NCBI GenBank assembly: GCA_017545095.1
Contig: JAFYCU010000223.1
Span: 1-5,896 of the forward strand
Length of the DNA stretch: 5,896 bases
Direction of reading: 5' to 3'
DNA from: Muribaculaceae bacterium
GTDB lineage: Bacteria; Bacteroidota; Bacteroidia; Bacteroidales; Muribaculaceae
Position numbers and translations under genes: made by a program. Under the pieces are notes generated by a model. That model was not told the DNA's origin. It saw only the letters and a program-made list of their open reading frames with translations, and searched no databases. Numbering within the stretch: position 1 is the first letter of the stretch; every line of letters starts with the position of its first letter. Positions 1-4,176 of the stretch are shown one piece after another.

Positions 1-132
1 ATGTGACGAAATGGTTTTCAGTTATCAGCTACGAACTACAAGCTACAAGTGGCGCAATGCGGTTCTTGGTTTTTGCGGCTTGATTCTTGGTTCTTGCTTC
101 GGTCATCAGCCGCACCAGGGTGCGGCTCTACT
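1..132. repeat. Intergenic repeat, copy 1 (172-base period)
   Basis: This segment matches 173-304 at a constant offset of 172 bases with only three substitutions (positions 4, 83 and 103 against 176, 255 and 275). It begins at the window edge, so the array may extend further upstream. Internally it is 7-base periodic: positions 28-48 are three units of consensus RCTACRA, and 61-102 can be cut into six units resembling GGTTCTT. It ends in a perfect 8-base inverted repeat (109-126). An open frame runs through it from 11, but 172 is not a multiple of 3, so the two copies are read in different frames. This argues for non-coding repeat DNA. I do not recognise a named family. Confidence 0.9.
109..126. 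repeat. Perfect inverted repeat in repeat copy 1
   Basis: GCCGCACC (109-116) and GGTGCGGC (119-126) are exact reverse complements separated by AG, which would form a compact G+C hairpin. It is preserved without change in the second copy at 281-298. It forms the end of the repeat unit, where both copies share only a further six bases. It could act as a weak bidirectional transcription stop or simply be part of the repeat's structure; no T-run follows. Confidence 0.75.
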
Positions 133-143
133 TTTAATAATAA

Positions 144-178
144 GATGTAAGACGCGAGATGCAAGACGCGAGATGCGA
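144..178 (+). repeat. Heptanucleotide tandem repeat, consensus GAYGYRA, five units
   Basis: Five consecutive 7-base units fit GAYGYRA between the two long repeat copies, alternating between GATGYRA and GACGCGA forms, so a 14-base periodicity is also visible. The last unit runs into the start of copy 2. The first bases of the window (ATGTGA) look like the tail of an equivalent unit before copy 1, suggesting the heptamer array is part of the repeating module. Its function is unknown. Confidence 0.8.
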
Positions 179-304
179 CGAAATGGTTTTCAGTTATCAG
201 CTACGAACTACAAGCTACAAGTGGCGCAATGCGGTTCTTGGTTTTTGCGGCTTGGTTCTTGGTTCTTGCTTCGGCCATCAGCCGCACCAGGGTGCGGCTC
301 TACT
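173..304. repeat. Intergenic repeat, copy 2
   Basis: This is the second copy of the 132-base element (three substitutions against 1-132). It carries the same heptamer tracts: RCTACRA-type units at 200-220 and GGTTCTT-type units at 233-274. It also has the same terminal palindrome at 281-298. Similarity to copy 1 stops abruptly at 304/305. The high identity outside any coding frame suggests recent duplication or homogenisation by recombination. Confidence 0.9.
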
Positions 305-337
305 GTTCTCACATCTTTTAACTCCTCGCGTCTTTGT

Positions 338-359
338 AAGCCCTCCTTAGGAGGGGCTT
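338..359. repeat. G+C-rich imperfect palindrome
   Basis: AAGCCCTCC (338-346) faces GGAGGGGCTT (350-359) across TTA, complementary except for one extra G. It is followed by a further GGGGAGG. From memory, closely similar CCTCCTTAGGAGG-type palindromes are common in intergenic DNA of Bacteroidetes, so I read this as a dispersed intergenic element. That family assignment is recall, not something the window proves. Confidence 0.55.
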
Positions 360-373
360 GGGGAGGCCATGAG

Positions 374-388
374 CTTGCATCTCGCATC
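374..388 (-). repeat. Heptamer motifs in inverse orientation
   Basis: Read on the minus strand, this stretch gives GATGCGA followed by GATGCAA, two units of the same GAYGYRA family found at 144-178. Bases 374-385 are an exact 12-base reverse complement of 154-165. A further minus-strand match, CTCGCGTCTT at 325-334, is the complement of AAGACGCGAG at 149-158 and 163-172. The block around copy 2 is therefore flanked by opposed heptamer motifs. Confidence 0.55.
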
Positions 389-396
389 TCCCTACC

Positions 397-408
397 ATTT
401 TTGATAAA
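397..408 (+). promoter_or_regulatory. Shared upstream 12-base element, gene 1 copy
   Basis: ATTTTTGATAAA lies exactly 14 bases upstream of the TTTG -33 box of the gene 1 promoter. The identical 12-mer lies at 2425-2436, again exactly 14 bases upstream of the -33 box of gene 2. The matching position relative to both promoters suggests an activator site or an UP-like element. The A+T richness of the region makes a chance match less improbable than it would be in balanced DNA. Confidence 0.5.
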
Positions 409-441
409 AATATCGAAAAAAATTTGGTGGGTTCGATATTT
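408..441. promoter_or_regulatory. Operator-like perfect inverted repeat over the -33 box of gene 1
   Basis: AAATATCGAA (408-417) and TTCGATATTT (432-441) are exact 10-base reverse complements with a 14-base spacer. The half-sites are 24 bases apart centre to centre, a little over two helical turns. The spacer contains the -33 TTTG box (423-426), and the right arm ends six bases before the -7 box. A dimeric regulator binding both arms would sit across the promoter. The repeat lies upstream of the predicted transcription start, so a DNA-level site is more likely than an RNA hairpin. No regulator gene is visible in the window. Confidence 0.5.
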
Positions 442-454
442 ATACCTACTTTTG
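423..454 (+). promoter_or_regulatory. Bacteroidetes-type promoter of gene 1
   Basis: TTTG (423-426), a 20-base spacer and TACTTTTG (447-454) match the Bacteroidetes primary sigma-factor promoter pattern (TTTG near -33, TAnnTTTG near -7). Transcription would start near 459-462, giving a leader of about 95 bases. The leader is A+T-rich, contains a small possible hairpin (ACTTG at 480-484 with CAAGT at 493-497) and has no Shine-Dalgarno sequence before the ATG at 558, as is usual in this phylum. Confidence 0.7.
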
Positions 455-557
455 CAACATCGTTTTGAGCGAGTAAATTACTTGTTATTCAGCAAGTTGA
501 TAAATTGTAAGAGGAAATTCACTTTATATTATTAACCTAAACCTAAACAAATCAATT

Positions 558-2249
558 ATGAAGAAAGTTTTATCTCTTCTGTCGATTGCAGCTCTTGGTC
601 TTTCGGCTTGGGCTGCTGAACCTGTGACCATCGACCTGACCCAGGGCGAGTCGCTGACCTACACCACCGATGCTAACTGGAACACCGTGGCCACCATGGA
701 GCAGGACGGCGTGACGCTGACCTTTGCCATGGGAAGTGGCGACAACAAGGCCAACTTCAATTCGGGCGGTTTCTTACGCATCTACAAGGGCAACACCATG
801 GCTGTGTCGGCCGAGGAGAACATCACCAAGATTGAGTTCACCACCACCGAGGAGGGTAACCGCACCAACGTCACCGTGGATGCCGGTACCTACAACGGCG
901 AGACCAAGACCTGGGAAGGTGAGGCTACTGCTGTTACCTTTACCAACCCCTACCGCAACGGCGGCAGCTGGGACCTGACCTCGATGACCATCACCTTCGC
1001 CGAGGAGGAGCAGCCCACCGAGCCTGAGTTCGTGTTCACCCCCGCTGCTGGCACCTACACCGAGGCCCAGCTGGTGAACGTAACCGTCAACAACAAGCCC
1101 GAAGGCTGCTACATGCAGGTGAAGTTTATGGGCGACACCGAGTTTGACTGGATGCGCGGCGAGAGCTTCAACGTCACCGAGAGCGGTGAGCTCTATGCTC
1201 GCCTGGTGAGTAGCGAGGATGGTGAGACCGTGCTGGCCACCAGCGCAGCTCAGACCTATGTCATCAACATCCCCGAGCCCATGACCATCCGCTTCAACCC
1301 CGCCGCCGGTGAGGTCGAGGCCGGCACCCAGGTCACCGTGACCGTTAACAATAAGCCCGAAGGCTACAAAGCCCTGAGCCGCATGGGTGAGGGCAGCTGG
1401 AGCCAGTATGTGATGACCTACACCATCAACGAGGCTGCCACCATCCAGGTTGTGGTTGTTCCCGAGGAGACCGAGGCCGACGGCATCGTGTGGTATGCCA
1501 TCCCCGCCGACATGAAGGCCGAGGCTGCCTACACCATCAAGCAGGAGCCCGTGGTTGAGCCCAAGATCGTCTTCAACCCCGAGGCTGGCGAGGTCGAGGC
1601 TGGCACCGTGGTGACCGTGAGCGCCGAGGGCATCGACTATGACTACATCATCGAGGCCACCTACAACGACGTGACCAAGCAAGGCACCACCGTGACCTTC
1701 GAACTCACCGAGACTGGCAACGTCTATGCCACCATCCTGAAGTGGAACGAAAGCATGGAGGACTATGTGGCCACCAGCGTGAATGGCAGCGCCCGCTACA
1801 CCGTGGTTGAGGCTCCCGCACAGCCCGTCATCAACTTCGACAACGAGGGTGGCGAGTATGCCGAGAGCGTGACCGTGAACGTGACTGTTGACAACATGCC
1901 CGCCGATGCCGAGCTCACCTACTCGTTCTTCAGCGATGAGCAGGATGCCTACACCATCGACAACATGGGTGTGTATGGCCCGATTACCATCACCGAGAGT
2001 GGTACGCTCACCGTGACCCTGAACCAGGTCATCGACAATGGCGACGATGCTCCCCGTCGTGCCATCAGCTATCCCGTGACCAAGAGCGCTCACTACACCA
2101 TCACCCCCGCCACCGCCATCAACGATGTGAAGGTTGCTGAGGGCAAGGTGACCTATGTGAACGTGATGGGCCACACCAGCAATGTTCCCTTCGAGGGCGT
2201 GAACATCATGATCCAGAACGGCAAGGTCGTTGGCAAGATCGTGAAGTAA
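558..2249 (+). CDS. Secreted multi-repeat surface protein with chitobiase-C-terminal-like domains and sorting-like tail
   Basis: The 563-residue protein starts with a signal peptide (MKK, hydrophobic core, cleavage probably after A19 or A20), which fixes the start codon. Residues 21-150 look like a beta-sandwich module. Four tandem repeats follow at about 156-238, 239-334, 335-418 and 421-516. Each opens with a pattern like (I/V)xFxPxxGxxxxxxxVxVxV and closes with (Y/R)xYx(V/I); this resembles the chitobiase/beta-hexosaminidase C-terminal Ig-like fold often found in Bacteroidales surface proteins. Repeats 1 and 2 share VTVNNKPEG and repeats 2 and 3 share AGEVEAGT, so the units duplicated fairly recently. 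The last ~45 residues (VTYVNVMG, then PFEGVNI, then GKVVGKIVK) resemble type IX secretion-like sorting tails. No catalytic motif is visible; an adhesive or binding role at the cell surface is inference. G+C-rich codons leave a long antisense frame open, which is an artefact. Confidence 0.9.
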   Translation: MKKVLSLLSIAALGLSAWAAEPVTIDLTQGESLTYTTDANWNTVATMEQDGVTLTFAMGSGDNKANFNSGGFLRIYKGNTMAVSAEENITKIEFTTTEEGNRTNVTVDAGTYNGETKTWEGEATAVTFTNPYRNGGSWDLTSMTITFAEEEQPTEPEFVFTPAAGTYTEAQLVNVTVNNKPEGCYMQVKFMGDTEFDWMRGESFNVTESGELYARLVSSEDGETVLATSAAQTYVINIPEPMTIRFNPAAGEVEAGTQVTVTVNNKPEGYKALSRMGEGSWSQYVMTYTINEAATIQVVVVPEETEADGIVWYAIPADMKAEAAYTIKQEPVVEPKIVFNPEAGEVEAGTVVTVSAEGIDYDYIIEATYNDVTKQGTTVTFELTETGNVYATILKWNESMEDYVATSVNGSARYTVVEAPAQPVINFDNEGGEYAESVTVNVTVDNMPADAELTYSFFSDEQDAYTIDNMGVYGPITITESGTLTVTLNQVIDNGDDAPRRAISYPVTKSAHYTITPATAINDVKVAEGKVTYVNVMGHTSNVPFEGVNIMIQNGKVVGKIVK

Positions 2250-2273
2250 TCACCTCAAGCGATGAATGGACAA

Positions 2274-2287
2274 CCGGCCTGAGCCGG
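2274..2287 (+). other. Small perfect hairpin after gene 1
   Basis: CCGGC (2274-2278) and GCCGG (2283-2287) flank CTGA, giving a 5-base G+C stem 24 bases after the stop of gene 1. No T-run follows. It may stabilise the mRNA 3' end or assist termination together with the larger hairpin at 2314-2341. Confidence 0.4.
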
Positions 2288-2313
2288 ACTCCATAGAATC
2301 AAGAATTCAATGT

Positions 2314-2341
2314 CGCACGGCATCCTGTTCGGAGCCGTGCG
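2314..2341 (+). terminator. Putative terminator hairpin of gene 1
   Basis: CGCACGGC (2314-2321) pairs perfectly with GCCGTGCG (2334-2341). Inside it, TCC (2323-2325) can pair with GGA (2331-2333) around a TGTTC loop, leaving one bulged A. The stem is strong but the following bases (GCTTGTCTTCG) are only moderately T-rich, so it is not a classic intrinsic terminator. Its place between gene 1 and the separate promoter of gene 2 supports a 3'-end role. The rest of 2250-2420 shows no gene: the short open frame at 2266-2505 has no signal peptide or recognisable motif and runs through the gene 2 promoter. Confidence 0.4.
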
Positions 2342-2424
2342 GCTTGTCTTCGTGGCTCAGCATCCATGGCTACGCGAGGCTGTGTTCAGCCAGAAATTGC
2401 CCATCAATACCCCTCAACACTGCT

Positions 2425-2436
2425 ATTTTTGATAAA
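2425..2436 (+). promoter_or_regulatory. Shared upstream 12-base element, gene 2 copy
   Basis: ATTTTTGATAAA is identical to 397-408 and is placed at the same 14-base distance from the downstream TTTG box. This stretch also contains two TAnnTTTG matches (2424-2431 and 2433-2440) that could serve as -7 boxes of an alternative upstream start. They lack a clear TTTG at the right distance, so I prefer the reading as a shared upstream element. Confidence 0.5.
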
Positions 2437-2437
2437 T

Positions 2438-2447
2438 TTGCGCGAAA
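2438..2447 (+). promoter_or_regulatory. Direct repeat TTGCGCGAAA, upstream copy
   Basis: TTGCGCGAAA recurs exactly at 2491-2500, with 53 bases between starts (about five helical turns). The two copies bracket the gene 2 promoter: this one just before the -33 box, the other at about the start of transcription. This placement suits a pair of regulator sites. The motif is a G+C island in A+T-rich DNA, which makes chance less likely. Confidence 0.4.
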
Positions 2448-2450
2448 GAT

Positions 2451-2481
2451 TTTGCCATTTGGAAAATTGTTTGTTACTTTG
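2451..2481 (+). promoter_or_regulatory. Bacteroidetes-type promoter of gene 2
   Basis: TTTG (2451-2454) is followed after 19 bases by TTACTTTG (2474-2481), one mismatch from TAnnTTTG. Aligned with the gene 1 promoter from the TTTG box, the TAC of both -7 boxes falls at the same offset (447 and 2475). A start near 2487 would give a leader of about 48 bases, without a Shine-Dalgarno sequence, before the ATG at 2536. Confidence 0.6.
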
Positions 2482-2490
2482 CTTGATTTA

Positions 2491-2500
2491 TTGCGCGAAA
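2491..2500 (+). promoter_or_regulatory. Direct repeat TTGCGCGAAA, downstream copy
   Basis: This is an exact second copy of 2438-2447, lying just downstream of the predicted transcription start of gene 2. A repressor bound here and at the upstream copy could loop or block the promoter. An alternative is a leader RNA element. Neither can be decided from the sequence. Confidence 0.4.
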
Positions 2501-2535
2501 ATTAAATTTTTGTTAAACCATTAATACTTACTTGC

Positions 2536-3996
2536 ATGAAGAAATTAGTACTATCTCTTGCATTGAGTGCCATGGCAGCGCTTTCGATGAGCGCCGGAAC
2601 CGATGGCCAGACCTACGAACAAGTGGGTGACTACAAACTTGTGAACGACTGGATTATCTCGCGTGTGCACACTGGCGAGTTGGCCTACAACGCCCTGCCG
2701 TTTGCCAACAACTATGCCCGCCGTGCCACCATCTACAACGGCGAGGTGCTCATCGCCCAGACCTGCTCACCGCAGTACACCTATCAGATCAACGACACCA
2801 CCACGGGCATGCAGTGCGTGATTTTCCGCTACAGTGTCGAGGACGGCACGCCGCTGGATCCCGTGCCCGTGAAGCTCAACGGTGCCCCCTATGGCAACAC
2901 GGCTCAGGCTTCGCTGCTGGCCAACAACATCGGTGTGGACCACTTTGGTCACCTGTGGCTGGCTCAGTATGCCAGCGAGGCCACCCGCTCGTTCCAGCTC
3001 TATCAGCTCGACATCGAGACTGGCGAACTCACCTCAATGGGTACACTCATCAAGGCTGAGACCGAAGAAGAGGTGTGCGCTCGCATCGACTACATCGACG
3101 TGATGGGTGACATCACCCGCGAGGAGGCTCAATGTAACGTGATGGGTTGCGGTGCCAACAGCGACCTCATCTATCGTTGGCATGCCGACCAGGGCGCCGA
3201 GTGGGAGCCGGGCTTCGACGGCGTGGACTACCACATCCAGATTGTGGAGTTCCCCAAGGGCTGGAACTCCGAGACGCAGAGCAACGACCAGGAGGTGGCC
3301 TCATGGGGCTTCGCTCCCTTCATCAAGATGTGTCTGGGCGAGGATGAGGAGTCGGATGACTACTACAACGGCGACCTGTTCTGGATCGATGGGTTCTACA
3401 GCGCCCCCGCTCTGTACATGGTTTCTGGTACGATGTATGACACGTTCAACAACGTGTCCAACTGGGATCTCCTTCCCGAGGCCGGCACCAACGGTCTGAC
3501 CGAGTTCCACCTCGATGGCAAGAACTTCATGATCTACAGCATCCGCCAGTATCAGGGCGACGGCCACGGCTGCCAGGCCAACATCGTTGAGCTTGACGAG
3601 AGCCTCGCACTGGAATCGATGGTGAAGTACTGGCAGATTCCCGCCGACTCGCTTGGCCACACCAGCGCCAGCGGTATCCGCATCCACAGCCTTGAGGCTA
3701 TCCCCGGCGTGGACGAAGAAGGCAACGAGTATGTCACCATCCTCACCTACAAGTGCCAGAACGGTTTCGGTATCTACCGCATGGGTAAGAACGTGAAACC
3801 TCACGGAGGCGTAGAGCCTGGTGTGCCGGGCGACGTGGATGGCAGCGGCAACGTGGATGTCGATGACCTGAACCTGATCATCAACATGATGCTGGGCAAG
3901 GCCGATAAGACCCCCGCAGGCGACGTGACCGGCGACGGCAACGTGGATGTGGACGACATGAACGCCATCATCAACATCATGCTCGGCAAGGTCTGA
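2536..3996 (+). CDS. Secreted beta-propeller-like protein with C-terminal dockerin-like domain
   Basis: The 486-residue protein begins with a signal peptide (MKK, core LVLSLALSAMAALSMSA, cleavage near residue 20), which supports the ATG at 2536. The middle (about 25-420) carries repeated strand-turn patterns such as RATIYNGEVLIAQ, then G133 VDHFGHLWLAQ, then LYQLDIETGELTSMG. These resemble the beta-propeller-like secreted proteins of Bacteroidales; no catalytic motif is recognised. After a G/P-rich linker, the C-terminus has two EF-hand-like loops 30 residues apart: loop 1 at 433-444 (D433, D435, S437, D441, D444) and loop 2 at 463-474 (D463, T465, D467, D471, D474). Each is followed by a helix of the form (L/M)NxIINxMLGK. 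This is the type I dockerin layout, with Thr at position 3 of loop 2 instead of the usual Asp/Asn. No cohesin partner is encoded here. In gut Bacteroidales such tails occur outside cellulosomes, so calcium-dependent surface attachment is inference. Confidence 0.9.
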   Translation: MKKLVLSLALSAMAALSMSAGTDGQTYEQVGDYKLVNDWIISRVHTGELAYNALPFANNYARRATIYNGEVLIAQTCSPQYTYQINDTTTGMQCVIFRYSVEDGTPLDPVPVKLNGAPYGNTAQASLLANNIGVDHFGHLWLAQYASEATRSFQLYQLDIETGELTSMGTLIKAETEEEVCARIDYIDVMGDITREEAQCNVMGCGANSDLIYRWHADQGAEWEPGFDGVDYHIQIVEFPKGWNSETQSNDQEVASWGFAPFIKMCLGEDEESDDYYNGDLFWIDGFYSAPALYMVSGTMYDTFNNVSNWDLLPEAGTNGLTEFHLDGKNFMIYSIRQYQGDGHGCQANIVELDESLALESMVKYWQIPADSLGHTSASGIRIHSLEAIPGVDEEGNEYVTILTYKCQNGFGIYRMGKNVKPHGGVEPGVPGDVDGSGNVDVDDLNLIINMMLGKADKTPAGDVTGDGNVDVDDMNAIINIMLGKV

Positions 3997-4005
3997 GCTG
4001 AAAAG

Positions 4006-4056
4006 TCCTCGGTTTTGGTTGACAACCATCAAGGTCGTTGACTTGAAAACCAAGGA
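4006..4056. repeat. Inverted repeat after gene 2
   Basis: TCCTCGGTTTT (4006-4016) and AAAACCAAGGA (4046-4056) pair at 10 of 11 positions, with CAAC/GTTG (4023-4026, 4037-4040) as a possible inner stem. It starts 10 bases after the stop of gene 2. A direct repeat CATCAAGGTCG (4027-4037 and 4062-4072) links its loop to the base of the next hairpin, so the two structures may share an origin or compete in folding. A role in mRNA 3'-end formation is possible. Confidence 0.5.
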
Positions 4057-4067
4057 ATGAACATCAA

Positions 4068-4142
4068 GGTCGCGGATTTCGCGAATCACGCCCGCAGCAG
4101 TGCGGAGATACGGAGTTCGCGAAATGCGCGACCATTGTTTTT
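4068..4142 (+). terminator. Long hairpin with T-run: probable terminator of gene 2
   Basis: Bases 4068-4085 and 4116-4133 pair at 17 of 18 positions (single mismatch G4075 against G4126). The 30-base loop contains a second perfect stem, CCGCA (4092-4096) with TGCGG (4101-4105). TTTTT follows at 4138-4142. Such a stem is far longer than an ordinary intrinsic terminator and is flanked by short repeats, so it may be a small palindromic repeat that also serves as terminator. No convincing TTTG/TAnnTTTG promoter lies between it and gene 3, so gene 3 may depend on read-through or on an atypical promoter. Confidence 0.6.
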
Positions 4143-4176
4143 CCCTTTTCAATAACAAGATATTCTTTACAAGACT

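Noticed and set aside
1..304. Possible CRISPR array
   Set aside because: There are only two long copies (132 bases) with a 40-base intervening segment that is itself heptamer repeat; no short repeat/spacer pattern and no cas gene.
11..535. Open frame of 174 codons on the + strand across the intergenic repeats
   Set aside because: It reads through two copies of a non-coding repeat in different frames, then through the gene 1 promoter; no domain, signal or initiation context supports it.
774..2174. 466-codon antisense frame opposite gene 1
   Set aside because: The translation is low-complexity and rich in His, Gly and Val, which is the expected antisense of G+C-biased codons; the sense frame has a signal peptide and clear domains.
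2266..2505. 79-codon + strand frame between genes 1 and 2
   Set aside because: It spans the hairpins and the gene 2 promoter, has no signal peptide or recognisable motif, and its start has no supporting context.
4006..4142. Riboswitch or structured leader upstream of gene 3
   Set aside because: The structures are simple long inverted repeats followed by a T-run, with no recognisable aptamer core; terminator or palindromic repeat explains them better.
3301..4158. 285-codon antisense frame opposite the end of gene 2 and the following hairpins
   Set aside because: It starts inside the terminator region and shows the same His/Val/Asp-rich antisense composition; the sense strand encodes the dockerin-like module.
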